The position numbers and the translations under genes are program-made. This document shows, one piece after another, positions 34,852-44,022 of a DNA stretch of 64,000 nucleotides. The stretch is from Cyanidium caldarium. Taxonomy: Eukaryota; Rhodophyta; Bangiophyceae; Cyanidiales; Cyanidiaceae. Under the pieces are notes generated by a model. It did no database searches. It was given only the letters and a program-made list of their open reading frames with translations, and was not told where the DNA came from. The stretch's first letter is position 1, and each line of letters opens with the position of its first letter. Where the stretch lies: contig JANCYW010000001.1 in NCBI GenBank assembly GCA_026184775.1, positions 434,001-498,000 of the forward strand, given 5' to 3'.

Positions 34852-37515
34852 TCAGCGCACCCACCGACGAAAGTCGATGCCTTCGTTTTTGTTGGTCTTG
34901 ATGCTGGAGCCGCCAAACGTCCTCTTGCGCTTCTGGTTCGCCGGCTTCTCCTCGACCACCTCGACGACGGTGCGCACCGGCGCGGACTGGATCTCGGTGA
35001 CGCCAGTGATAGCGCGCTCTTGCAGGCGCTGCCGCAGCTCCTCGTGCTGCTCGCAATAATGCCGATAGTCGCCGTTGTACGCCACCACCTCGCCGTCCTC
35101 GATGGCCAGAATCTGCGTGGCCACGCGCGACACAAAGTACCGGTCGTGGCTCACCAGGATGAGCGTGCCGTCGTACTCCTGCAGCGCCTCCTCCAGCATC
35201 TCTCGACCGCCGATATCCACGTGATTGCCCGGTTCGTCCAGCACCAATAAATTGGCCGGCTTGAGCAGGATCTTGCACAGTGCCAGGCGCGCCTTTTCGC
35301 CGCCGCTCAGCGCGCTCACCTTCTTGCCCACCGCGTCGCCCTTGAAGAGGAAGCGACCGAGCAGCGCGCGTATCTCCTCGTAACGCATCCGCGGCGGTGC
35401 GTGCTCGCGAATGGTGTCCAACACGGTCAGTTCCAGGTCCAGCGCGTCCGCCTGGTTCTGCTCAAAGTAGGCGGTGTGCGTGCCGTGCTCCGATAACGTC
35501 ACGGTGCCTTCGGTGGGCGGCTCCAGGCCGCAGATGATACGCAGCAGCGTCGACTTGCCGCTGCCGTTGGGGCCCACCACGGCGATGCGGTCGCCGCGCT
35601 CGACGGTCAGCGATACATCGCGAAATAGGGTGCGGTCGCCGTAGGTCTTGGACACGTGCTCGAGGTGGACCACCTCGCGGGCAGAGCGCGGCGCCGGCGG
35701 GAAGCGAAAGCGCAGTCCCTTTTCGGGGCCGGGCGGCCGCCTAACAAACTCGGGCGATGCCCTGAACTTGTCCAGTTGCTGCTCGCGGCTCTTGACTTGC
35801 GCGGCGCGTGCAGCGTTGCCACGGAAGCGGTTGATAAAGGCGCGCTGCTCCTCCAGGTACTTTTCCTGCTTCTCGTACGCCACGCGCCACGCCTCCAAAC
35901 GCTCCCCCTTCAGGCGTAAAAACTCGGTGTAGTTGCCCAGGTACTCGACGGTCTCGCCGCGCTCGATCTCCACCACCTTGTTGCAGACGCGGTCGATAAA
36001 CTCGCGATCGTGCGAGACGATCACCATGGGGATGTCCTGCGAGCGCAAGTACCCCTCCAGCCACTCCACCGAGTCCACGTCCAGGTGGTTGCTGGGCTCG
36101 TCCAGCAGCAGCACCTGCGGGCTCTGCAGCAACACCTTGCCCAGTCCGATGCGCATCTTCCAGCCGCCCGAGTAGGAGAGCACCAGCTTCTCGGGGTCGT
36201 CCGGCGAAGTGAACCCGAGCGCCGCCATCATGCGATCCAGCTTGGCGTCGAGGTGGAACGCGCCACAGCTTTCGCAAGCGACGCGAGCCTGCTCCAACTC
36301 TTCCAGTAGCCGATCCAGGAGCTTGAGGTCGTCGCCGGCGCTGCCCAGTTCCGTCTCCACCCGCTGGTACCACTGCAAGCAGCGGTTCTCCTCTGCCAGT
36401 GCCGACTGCAACTCTTCACGCAGCGTATTCGACGCGTTGAGGTCCTCGTTGAACTCCTGGCGCAGAAACGCCACCCGCAAGTTTGGCGGCGTGCGCACCA
36501 CCTCGCCGGTCGTCGCCTCCTGCAGACCGCCCATGATGCGCAGGAGGGTGGTCTTGCCGGTGCCGTTCTTGCCGACCACCGCAATGCGGTCGCCACTCTT
36601 CACCTCGAGCGAGGCGTCGTGCAACACGTCCTCGTTTTTGTAGGTGACGCTCACCTGGTCCAAGCGCACCGACACAAACGCCGGTGCGTCGCGGGCGGCA
36701 TCGCCGCCGCCTAGGTCGAGCGCACCACGACCGGCCGCCGCCGCCGACTTGGTCGCCTTGACCCGTTCGCGTATGGTGTCCGCCTTGCGCTGCACTTCCT
36801 TCAACGATTTGGCCGATGGCCTCGGGGGCTCCTGCCCATCTACGACGGCGGCAGCGGCGGCAGTTACCCGTTCGTCCTCGCCGCTCGCCGCCGATTTGGC
36901 GGTGTCCGCGGACACCGCGTCCGTCGTTGACGACGTCGAGGGCGGCGGCGCGCTCACTCTTACTTTCAAATCCGGCGATAGAGCGCTCTTCTTGCCTTTC
37001 TTTCCCTTCTTGCCGGCCTTGCTCGGCAACAACAAATCCTCAAATCCTGGCAGCACCTCGAGCACGTCGCCGTCGTCGCCGTTGCCACTGGCGACCGTGT
37101 CCGTCTGCTGTTTGACGTTCTTCTTCGGCTTGACTTTCTTCGCCCTGGCACTCATCAGCACGTCCTCAAAGCCCTCCAGCACCTCCTCCTCCACCTCCCC
37201 TTCCACTTCCACCGACCCCGCTGTCTCGCCGTCCGCGTCCCCACTGGCACCTGCATCGTCTGAAACGTGCCCGCCCATGCGCTTCCGATTCCCCGCCGAG
37301 AACGACCCACTGTACTTTTGCGGCTGCTTCTTCTTGCTGCTCATGCGCAGCCATCGAGCGCCGGAGGCGGCCGGGAGGCGCCACCGCACTCCCGCACCGG
37401 CATTCACTCCGGGGAGCTCGCGAAGGCCTCGCTGCCCACACAGCGCTCCCGGCTTACTATGCCCTACTTGCGACAGTGGCCATGCAGTCACAAACAAGAA
37501 GCGCATCGTCTCCAT
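34852..37515 (-). CDS. ABCF5: Plastid-type ABC-F ATPase (ABCF5-like)
   Basis: 887 aa from the ATG at 37515; the frame is open up to 37917, but the METMRFLFVTAWPLSQVGHS start gives a reasonable transit peptide. A Lys/Glu-rich N-terminal region (60-230) precedes two ABC modules without membrane segments. NBD1 has GKNGTGKTTLLRIMGG, SYSGGWKMRIGLGK and LLLDEPSNHLD. The linker includes EEQRAFINRFRGNAARA. NBD2 has GPNGSGKSTLLRIICG, ALSGGEKARLALCK and LVLDEPGNHVD. NYTEFLRLKGER and YFEQNQADALDLELTVLDTI match plant plastid ABCF5. ABC-F proteins bind the ribosomal E site. The usual Thr of DEPTNHLD is Ser in one site and Gly in the other. Confidence 0.92.
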   Translation of the reverse strand: METMRFLFVTAWPLSQVGHSKPGALCGQRGLRELPGVNAGAGVRWRLPAASGARWLRMSSKKKQPQKYSGSFSAGNRKRMGGHVSDDAGASGDADGETAGSVEVEGEVEEEVLEGFEDVLMSARAKKVKPKKNVKQQTDTVASGNGDDGDVLEVLPGFEDLLLPSKAGKKGKKGKKSALSPDLKVRVSAPPPSTSSTTDAVSADTAKSAASGEDERVTAAAAAVVDGQEPPRPSAKSLKEVQRKADTIRERVKATKSAAAAGRGALDLGGGDAARDAPAFVSVRLDQVSVTYKNEDVLHDASLEVKSGDRIAVVGKNGTGKTTLLRIMGGLQEATTGEVVRTPPNLRVAFLRQEFNEDLNASNTLREELQSALAEENRCLQWYQRVETELGSAGDDLKLLDRLLEELEQARVACESCGAFHLDAKLDRMMAALGFTSPDDPEKLVLSYSGGWKMRIGLGKVLLQSPQVLLLDEPSNHLDVDSVEWLEGYLRSQDIPMVIVSHDREFIDRVCNKVVEIERGETVEYLGNYTEFLRLKGERLEAWRVAYEKQEKYLEEQRAFINRFRGNAARAAQVKSREQQLDKFRASPEFVRRPPGPEKGLRFRFPPAPRSAREVVHLEHVSKTYGDRTLFRDVSLTVERGDRIAVVGPNGSGKSTLLRIICGLEPPTEGTVTLSEHGTHTAYFEQNQADALDLELTVLDTIREHAPPRMRYEEIRALLGRFLFKGDAVGKKVSALSGGEKARLALCKILLKPANLLVLDEPGNHVDIGGREMLEEALQEYDGTLILVSHDRYFVSRVATQILAIEDGEVVAYNGDYRHYCEQHEELRQRLQERAITGVTEIQSAPVRTVVEVVEEKPANQKRKRTFGGSSIKTNKNEGIDFRRWVR

Positions 37516-38058
37516 TGATCGCAGGGCGGTGTGCTTCACGTGTGGAGGAGCAGCGGAGACGAGCGCAGGGGAACCGGTAACGGCAGCAGGTGCGCTGCGG
37601 AATCGCGTCTCCGGGGGAAACGGCGAAGGGAGCCGAGCAGGTTGAAAGTGTCGAGGAGGATAGACGAGAGAGAGTGAGGAGAAGTTGTCGAAGTATGGAA
37701 CTTCGGGAGGAGTGCGGCAATGAATGTAGGCGGCTACGGGAATCCGACGAGATCTCTGTAGGCATCGCCGGTTTCCGGTGATCGTCTCCCCACGCCCATC
37801 GAGGAGTGTTGGCCGATGTCTTCTTCTTCTCCTCCCGTCATGTCGAGCGCTCAGCGTGTGCTCGCTTCGTTTTCCGTGCGGTCGTTGTTCCTCGTTGTCG
37901 GTTCCTTGTGCCTCCATCGCTCAGCACACGGCCGCTCACACGCTTGTTCCCGTTGCCTCTCCCGAGCATAAGGCGTCTCCGAGTGGTTGGAGCGCCTCTG
38001 CCGCTCGAGATTGCTCATCTGATCGTTTTTCGATCTCCTCCTCCATCGATCTAGGTCC
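37516..38058. promoter_or_regulatory. divergent intergenic region ABCF5 / IDH
   Basis: 543 bp between chosen ATGs. The ABCF5 frame is open through most of it (to 37917), so a longer ABCF5 N-terminus is possible. Otherwise no gene or repeat was seen. Confidence 0.4.
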
Positions 38059-39183
38059 ATGTCGCTGTGGATCGCGCCCCTTCTCATCGCAGCGCGTCAT
38101 AGCCGGCCGGCCGGCCGCCATGTCGCCCCTCACTTTCTCACGCGACGGCTCAGTGCCGCTGCGCCCTCCGCGCAGGCCGTGCGCACGGTGACACTCTTCC
38201 CCGGCGACGGCATTGGCCCGGAGATCGCCGGAGCGGTGAAGGAGATATTCCGCGCCGCCGATGCACCCGTCCAGTGGGAGGAGATCGCCATTAGCACCAA
38301 AAACGTGAAACCGGGCGAGGACCTCATTCCCCAGGCGGCGCTCGACTCGGTGCGGCGCAACCGATACGGCCTCAAAGGCCCACTGGAGACGCCGGTTGGC
38401 AAGGGCCACAAATCGCTCAACTTGACGCTGCGCCAGGCGCTGTCGCTGTACGCCAACGTGCGACCGTGCGTGTCGATGCCGGGCGTCAAAACCAAGTTCG
38501 ACAACATCAACGTGGTGACCATCCGAGAGAACACCGAGGGCGAGTACGTCGGCCTGGAGCACGAGGTGTATCCGGGCGTGGTGGAGTCGCTCAAGGTCAT
38601 CACGCGGCAGGCCAGCGAGCGGGTGGCGCGCTTCGCCTTTGAGTACGCGCGTAGCAATCAGCGCAAGCGGGTCACTGCGGTACACAAGGCGTCCGTGTTG
38701 AAGATGAGCGACGGCATGTTTTTGGAATGCTGTCGGCGCATCTCGAAAGAGTATCCCGATATCGAGTTTAAGGAGGCGCTCATTGAACTGTGTTGCGGGT
38801 ATCTGGTGAGCCAGCCGCAACGCTACGATGTGCTGGTGCTGACCAACTTGGCCGGCGATATCGTGAGCGATCTGGCGGCGGGCCTGATTGGCGGCCTGGG
38901 CCTGACGGCATCGCTCAACAAGGGTGAACACGTGGTGCTGGCCGAGGCCGTGCACGGCACTGCGCCTGATATCGCCGGTAAGGATTGGGCCAACCCGACT
39001 GCACTGCTCCTGTCAGGCGTGATGTTGTTGCGGGAGATGGACTTGCATGACCACGCAGAACGCATCGAGCGGGCGGTGCACCAAGTGCTGCAAGACGCCC
39101 AGTGTCGGACGCGCGACCTTGGCGGCACGGCGCGCTGCTCGGAATACACCCAGGCCATCATCGACCGTTTGGGCACGGCCTAA
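38059..39183 (+). CDS. NAD-type isocitrate dehydrogenase subunit (mitochondrial)
   Basis: 374 aa with an Arg/His/Ala-rich presequence (1-38). TLFPGDGIGPEI and GKGHKSLNLTLRQAL follow (Ser119 is the substrate-binding Ser), then RENTEGEYVGLEHEVYPG with Tyr163. VHKASVLKMSDGMF carries the catalytic Lys210. NLAGDIVSDLAAGLIGG holds metal-binding Asp267 and Asp271, and VHGTAPDIAGKDWANPTALLLS is IDH3-specific. The third acidic ligand, Asp in catalytic IDH (E. coli Asp283), aligns with Glu243 here. The protein otherwise resembles the catalytic IDH3-alpha type more than the regulatory one. It oxidises isocitrate to 2-oxoglutarate in the TCA cycle. It is convergent with the thioredoxin gene, 38 bp away. 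Confidence 0.92.
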   Translation: MSLWIAPLLIAARHSRPAGRHVAPHFLTRRLSAAAPSAQAVRTVTLFPGDGIGPEIAGAVKEIFRAADAPVQWEEIAISTKNVKPGEDLIPQAALDSVRRNRYGLKGPLETPVGKGHKSLNLTLRQALSLYANVRPCVSMPGVKTKFDNINVVTIRENTEGEYVGLEHEVYPGVVESLKVITRQASERVARFAFEYARSNQRKRVTAVHKASVLKMSDGMFLECCRRISKEYPDIEFKEALIELCCGYLVSQPQRYDVLVLTNLAGDIVSDLAAGLIGGLGLTASLNKGEHVVLAEAVHGTAPDIAGKDWANPTALLLSGVMLLREMDLHDHAERIERAVHQVLQDAQCRTRDLGGTARCSEYTQAIIDRLGTA

Positions 39184-39221
39184 TGGGATGTCTGCGCTCT
39201 CCGCAGCGGCGAATGCGCGTT

Positions 39222-39737
39222 TTATGTGGCGCTCAGGGCCAGCGCCTGGCGCACTTCCCGCTCTAGTGATGCGCCGTCGCGATATCCCACCAGGCGCTTC
39301 ACCTCCTTGCCGTCTTTGAAGAGGATCAGCGTGGGCAACCCTTGGACGCGGAACTGGCCGGCTATCGACGCGTTCCTATCCACGTCCACTTTGATCACCC
39401 GACACGGCAACTGTTTCAACGACGGGGCCACCTCGGCCAACACCCGGCTCATGAGCACACACGGCCCGCAGGTGTGCGAGTAAAAGTCCACCAACGCCGG
39501 TGTGGGCGCCGCCGCCAGCATCTCGTCAAAGCTGCGGTACGTCTGTCGATTCCCCGGAGTAGCACAGCGCAATTGGAACACGCTATGATGGGAAATCCTC
39601 GTTAGGGATCGATAATGTGAGAAGCCGTGCGGTGTCACGGAGACACGGCGGCAAGTCCAGGCGTGATGGCGGGCAGGCGACGGGGTGCGACTCGCCAGCG
39701 GGCTAGCGAATGCCGCGGAGCGCGGGGTCCGAGACAT
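39222..39737 (-). CDS. Plastid thioredoxin, y-type-like
   Basis: 171 aa from the ATG at 39737. A Ser/Arg/His-rich transit-like leader (1-65) precedes a full thioredoxin fold: ALVDFYSHTCGPCVLMSRVL with redox Cys90 and Cys93, RVIKVDVDRNASIAGQFRVQGLPTLILF with the cis-Pro, and FKDGKEVKRLVGYRDG. SFDEMLAAAPTPALVDFY and the spacing are closest to plant thioredoxin y. The usual Trp before CGPC is Thr (HTCGPC), which could shift redox potential or partner choice. Thioredoxin y is an established electron donor to peroxiredoxin Q in Arabidopsis, and two PrxQ genes lie 2.6-4.8 kb to the right. Confidence 0.85.
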   Translation of the reverse strand: MSRTPRSAAFASPLASRTPSPARHHAWTCRRVSVTPHGFSHYRSLTRISHHSVFQLRCATPGNRQTYRSFDEMLAAAPTPALVDFYSHTCGPCVLMSRVLAEVAPSLKQLPCRVIKVDVDRNASIAGQFRVQGLPTLILFKDGKEVKRLVGYRDGASLEREVRQALALSAT

Positions 39738-40024
39738 GAATGGGAGTTCGGGATGAAGAGCAGGGAAGCACGGGAAAGAGGGAACGAATCCAATAAGAGC
39801 CGAAAAGGCGAGCAGACCCTCTGCCTTGCCCACCCAAAGAGGATGCTCGCGACTTGAGCGTGGACTCCGGCAAGCGAGTCGGGCGGCGGATACGCCCGTG
39901 CGCGACGTTTCGCGCGCTCCTGCAGTGTGCAGCTTGCCACGTCCGGAGCGTGGCTGCTGGAGGAAGTGAGACGCGTGTGATAGGGAAGAGGCACTCTGGC
40001 TGACCACTGAGAACGAGCATAGAC

Positions 40025-42268
40025 ATGGCGCCGAACGAGCTACTGGAGGAGGAGCACCTGTTCGGTGAGGTGGGCACGTCTCCGCGTTTGCGCGGCATCC
40101 TACAAAGCAGCCTGCGCCGGGGAACAACTGCCAGCGACGGGGGAGCGTCCGCCGCAACCAACGCCTGTGACGACGGGCGACCTACTACAGCGACTGCGGC
40201 TCCGTCGGCTTCGGAGGGTCAACGGGAGGGCCTCTCCGCGAGCGGGCCACACCTCGACGAGACGCAGGCCGCGTCCAGGTCGCTGCGCAACCGCTTCGAG
40301 CTGCTGGAACAGGAGTTGATGCGGCAGCCGTTCCAACGCGTATGCGTCCTGAACGAACTGGCACTGTCGGCGGACGAGGTGCGAGTGTGTCGCCTCTTGC
40401 AGGAGGCCATCGACCTGCGGGAAAAGTATCTGTTTGTGCGGCAAATGCCCGAGTTTGTGGATGCGACACCGCCGTATCGAGACTGCGAGACGAGCGCGCA
40501 TGTGCCGCCGCCCCACGAGCCGTTTGCACCGCCGCCCTGCCGACCGTGTGCCGACCGCTTCGTCTGGCAAGCCGACGGCGTGGTGCAACTCGAGGCGGCG
40601 TCGGTCTGTCGAGCGCCCGGCACGTATGGGGAGTTTGTGCGCGACCTGCAGCGCTTGATGCAGATTGTGAACACACCAGATGCGCGCTCGTTCGCCTATC
40701 GGCGGCTGCAACTGCTCGGCAACAAGTTCCAGACGCATCTGCTGCTGAACGAGGAGGCCGAGCGGTGCGAACAGAAGACGGTGCCGCATCGCGACTTTTA
40801 CAACGTGCGCAAAGTGGACACGCACATCCACCACAGCTCGTGTATGAACCAGAAACACCTGCTGCGCTTCATCAAGAAGAAACTCAAGACCGAACCGCAC
40901 ACCGAGGTGATCGAGCGCGACGGTCACGTGCTCACCCTGGCGGGCGTATTCGACTCGCTGGGCATGAGCGCGCACGATTTATCGGTGGACACACTGGATG
41001 TGCATGCGGACAAACGCACCGTGCAACGCTTCGACCGCTTCAACAAGAAGTACTCGCCGCTGGGCGAGTCGCGCCTGCGGGAGGTGTTTCTCAAGACGGA
41101 CAACCGCATCGGCGGCCGTTTCCTGGCGGAGATCACCCGCGAAGTGCTGGACGATCTGGCGGAGAACAAGTACTCGCATGTCGAACCGCGGGTGTCGATT
41201 TACGGCCGCAAGCGCGACGAGTGGGACAGGCTGGCGTCGTGGTTTCGGCGACACCGCATCTACTCCGATAACGCGCGCTGGCTGGTGCAGATCCCGCGGT
41301 TGTTCGGGGCCTACTTCCAGGCAGGCCTGCTGCAGTCGTTTCAGGAGATGCTGGACAACATCTTCCTGCCCCTGTTCGAGGTGACGCAAGATCCGCAATC
41401 GCATCCCGAGTTGCACACGGTGCTGCAGCAGGTGGTGGGCGTGGACACAGTGGATGACGAGAGCGTGCCGCAGCCGCGGGTGGATCTGGCCACCCTGCCG
41501 CCGCCCCGCGAATGGCGCACCGATGACCCGATGCCGTACGCGTACTTTTCGTATTACATATACGCCAACTTTTGGGTGCTGAATGCGTTTCGGGAGCGCC
41601 GCGGCCTGAACGTGTTCCACCTGCGGCCACACGCCGGAGAGGCCGGCGATATCGACCACCTGGCGGTGACGTTTTTGTTGGCGCACGGCATCAACCACGG
41701 CATTAACTTGAAGCGCTCGCCGGTGCTGCAGTATCTGTACTACCTGTGTCAGATCGGGCTGGCCATGTCGCCGCTGAGCAACAACCTGCTCTTCGTCGAC
41801 TACACCAAGTCGCCGGTGCCGCAGTTTGTCGCTCGCGGCCTGAACGTCAGCCTGAGCACCGACGACCCGATGATGTTCCACTTTTCGCGGGAGCCGCTCA
41901 TGGAGGAGTACTCGGTGGCGGCGCAAGTGTGGAAGCTGAGCACTTGCGACCTGTGCGAATTGGCGCGCAACTCGGTGTTGCAGAGCGGCTTCGAGCCGTG
42001 CGTCAAGGCGCGCTGGCTGGGCGACAAGTGGTACTTGTGCAGTCCGGAGGGCAACGATATCCACAAGTCCAACGTGCCGTACATCCGGGTGCGGTACCGC
42101 TACGAGACCCTGCTGAACGAGCTGTGTCTGGTGTACGGATGTCCGTTGCCAGAGCCGGGCGAGATGTGGCCGGCGCCGACGGACGAACACCGCTTTGGGC
42201 ACTTGCGGGTGTTGCCGACGTATGCGCAGTTTTATCAGCGGCAGCACGCCAGCAACGGATGTAGATAG
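40025..42268 (+). CDS. AMPD: AMP deaminase
   Basis: 747 aa. A variable N-terminus (1-90) is followed by the catalytic body, with zinc-binding KVDTHIHHSSCMNQKHLLRFIK, the family stretch THTLKSVFDSL-like LTLAGVFDSLGMSAHDLSVDTLDVHAD, and QIGLAMSPLSNNLLF. The AMP deaminase signature SLSTDDPMMFH holds the catalytic Asp pair, and MEEYSVAAQVWKLSTCDL follows. It converts AMP to IMP and ammonia (purine nucleotide cycle). The TM helix seen at the N-terminus of plant FAC1 is not obvious here. It is divergent with the thioredoxin gene, with 287 bp between starts. Confidence 0.97.
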   Translation: MAPNELLEEEHLFGEVGTSPRLRGILQSSLRRGTTASDGGASAATNACDDGRPTTATAAPSASEGQREGLSASGPHLDETQAASRSLRNRFELLEQELMRQPFQRVCVLNELALSADEVRVCRLLQEAIDLREKYLFVRQMPEFVDATPPYRDCETSAHVPPPHEPFAPPPCRPCADRFVWQADGVVQLEAASVCRAPGTYGEFVRDLQRLMQIVNTPDARSFAYRRLQLLGNKFQTHLLLNEEAERCEQKTVPHRDFYNVRKVDTHIHHSSCMNQKHLLRFIKKKLKTEPHTEVIERDGHVLTLAGVFDSLGMSAHDLSVDTLDVHADKRTVQRFDRFNKKYSPLGESRLREVFLKTDNRIGGRFLAEITREVLDDLAENKYSHVEPRVSIYGRKRDEWDRLASWFRRHRIYSDNARWLVQIPRLFGAYFQAGLLQSFQEMLDNIFLPLFEVTQDPQSHPELHTVLQQVVGVDTVDDESVPQPRVDLATLPPPREWRTDDPMPYAYFSYYIYANFWVLNAFRERRGLNVFHLRPHAGEAGDIDHLAVTFLLAHGINHGINLKRSPVLQYLYYLCQIGLAMSPLSNNLLFVDYTKSPVPQFVARGLNVSLSTDDPMMFHFSREPLMEEYSVAAQVWKLSTCDLCELARNSVLQSGFEPCVKARWLGDKWYLCSPEGNDIHKSNVPYIRVRYRYETLLNELCLVYGCPLPEPGEMWPAPTDEHRFGHLRVLPTYAQFYQRQHASNGCR

Positions 42269-42322
42269 ACTAGACAGGATCGATACATCGCCTCTCGCCG
42301 CGCTCTCCTCTTCTCCAGCCTT

Positions 42323-42811
42323 TCACGCGGACGTCGTCGCTTGCGCGCCAGCTGGCGCTTTCGACTCCGCCTCCAGTGCCGCCCGGGCCACCGTCACGTG
42401 CTGCGTCCAACTCAACTGACTGTTGTAGGTATCCAATAAGCGGCCGCTGCGCCCGATAATGTACGTCACCCGGCCGGCCAGCAAGCCCATCATCGATCGC
42501 GGCACCTGGAACTTTTTGCGCAGCGAGCCGTCGGCGTCGGACACGAGTCGATACGGCAGATTGTACTTGGCGGCAAAGTCGCGCAAGACCTCGGGCGGGT
42601 CGGCCGACACGCCGATCACCTCGGCGTCGAGCGCCTGGAACGCGGCCGCCGAGTCGCGGAACGCGCACGCTTGCCGGGTGCAGCCGGTGGTGAACGCCTT
42701 GGGAAAGAAGAATATTACGACGGGTCGCTTGTCGCGGAAAGCAGCGGTGTCGAAGGGCTCGCCGCGGTGATCCGTAGCCGCGAACGTCTGCGCCACCTCG
42801 CCTACCTGCAT
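42323..42811 (-). CDS. PRXQ: Peroxiredoxin Q/BCP-type, paralogue 2
   Basis: 162 aa from the ATG at 42811 (MQVGEVAQTF), the size of a bacterial BCP. Peroxidatic Cys44 and resolving Cys49 stand in TTGCTRQACAFRD (C-x4-C, as in PrxQ), and GLLAGRVTYIIG is shared with the neighbouring paralogue. It reduces peroxides using thioredoxin. The in-frame sequence just upstream (to about 42915) encodes a basic then strongly hydrophobic stretch like a signal peptide but contains no ATG, so the true 5' end is uncertain: a cytosolic protein starting here, a spliced leader exon, or a non-ATG start. Confidence 0.9.
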   Translation of the reverse strand: MQVGEVAQTFAATDHRGEPFDTAAFRDKRPVVIFFFPKAFTTGCTRQACAFRDSAAAFQALDAEVIGVSADPPEVLRDFAAKYNLPYRLVSDADGSLRKKFQVPRSMMGLLAGRVTYIIGRSGRLLDTYNSQLSWTQHVTVARAALEAESKAPAGAQATTSA

Positions 42812-43380
42812 TCTGGTCACCGAGTGAGTCAGGAGCAGGAGCGCACTGACGAGGAAGAGCGCGGAAAAAAGCAGCGCGCGAATGGTGCGACGAACGAGAG
42901 AGGAGCGCGGCAGGATAGGGCAGCGACCGGGACGAGGTTATGGGACACGCGAGAGGTGATGAGGTGCAGACCGCGAATTCCAAACGCGGAGGTTTTCCAG
43001 CGCGGCTGCGAGCGACCTTTCGGGAATGTCACGCGGACACTCAGGACCACCGATCGGGGAATGCGTGGTGGGTGAAACGCCAATGCGATTTCGGCGCCAA
43101 CACGTGCGTAGCACCCGATGCCGGAAATCGGCAGGCAGCTCGTACGCCATCTCACACACATCGCACACAACACTTCGACGCACGTGTTCCGCCAGAGTCA
43201 TATCTAAATTGGGTATCCCTCTTACCGAAACCGACTCACCGCGAGATCCGGCATCGTTGCGACTGGTGCAACCCTCGACGACCATTCCGCTCCCCTCACC
43301 ACCCAACGCGTACGGAATGAATTCCCGCTTTATCCGACCCGACACACATCCGCTTGCTCTTCCTTACCGCTCTCCGGCCG
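42812..43380. other. gap between the tandem PrxQ genes
   Basis: 569 bp. It contains the in-frame hydrophobic stretch upstream of PrxQ paralogue 2 (about 42821-42920, minus) and an open frame at 42938-43345 (minus, 135 codons, not recognised). Both may be part of a leader for paralogue 2 or may be chance. Confidence 0.35.
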
Positions 43381-44022
43381 TTACGCGCCGCCTGCTCCCA
43401 ATAACGAGAGCGCTTTCTCGGCCTCGACCGCATGCGACTCAAAGTCCATCTGACTGTTGTGCACTTTGACCACCTTGCCGTCCTTGTCGATCACGTAGGT
43501 CACCCGGCCCGCAAGCAGCCCCAGTGTGGCCGGCACGCCGTACAGCTTGCGCACCTTGCCGCCCACGTCTGCCAACAGCCGGAACGGATACTGCTGCGCC
43601 ATGGCAAAGCGCTTCTGCTCCTCGACCGTGTTCGAGCTGACGCCCAGCACCACCGCGTTCAGTTTCTCAAACTTGGGAAAGTCGTCGCGGATACGACACA
43701 GCTCCTTGGTGCAACCCGGCGTCGACGCGCTCGGATAGAACGCCAGCACCACCGGCTGGCCGCGAAACTCGGACAACGTCGTCGGTTTGCCGTCCTGATC
43801 CATCAACGTGAAGTCCGGCGCCATGCTGCCCTCGGTCACGGCGCTGGCGGTCACCGTCGCCCCGTAGCGCCGTGGTGATGCGGTGAAGCGCGAGGAGCGC
43901 GGGGCCCGACGAGAAGCGATCGCCGGAATGAACTGCCGACGCGTCTGCCAGTACGTCGCACACACCGTGCGGGACACTCGCTGCGTCGTCGGTAAGCGCA
44001 AAAGAGGGCTGACAAACGCCAT
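43381..44022 (-). CDS. PRXQ: Peroxiredoxin Q, plastid-targeted, paralogue 1
   Basis: 213 aa. A classic transit-like leader (1-60; Ser/Arg/Thr-rich, few acids) precedes the PrxQ domain: GSMAPDFTLMDQDGKPTTLS, peroxidatic Cys104 and resolving Cys109 in STPGCTKELCRIRDDF, VVLGVSSNTVEEQKRF, and GLLAGRVTYVIDKDGKV. The ATG at 44022 is clear. It is a thioredoxin-dependent peroxidase of the plastid. It lies on the same strand as paralogue 2 and 1.4 kb from start to start, suggesting tandem duplication followed by divergence, or loss/gain of the leader. It is divergent with phytochelatin synthase. Confidence 0.94.
   Translation of the reverse strand: MAFVSPLLRLPTTQRVSRTVCATYWQTRRQFIPAIASRRAPRSSRFTASPRRYGATVTASAVTEGSMAPDFTLMDQDGKPTTLSEFRGQPVVLAFYPSASTPGCTKELCRIRDDFPKFEKLNAVVLGVSSNTVEEQKRFAMAQQYPFRLLADVGGKVRKLYGVPATLGLLAGRVTYVIDKDGKVVKVHNSQMDFESHAVEAEKALSLLGAGGA

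Noticed and set aside
40979-42247. 422-codon open frame on the minus strand
   Set aside because: Lies fully inside the AMP deaminase gene; composition is that of a G+C-rich shadow frame and no domain is visible.
42938-43345. 135-codon minus-strand frame between the PrxQ genes
   Set aside because: Looks slightly protein-like (MTLAEHVRRSVVCDVCEMAY) but no family, and it fills a presumed leader/promoter gap; kept only as a note on the gap.
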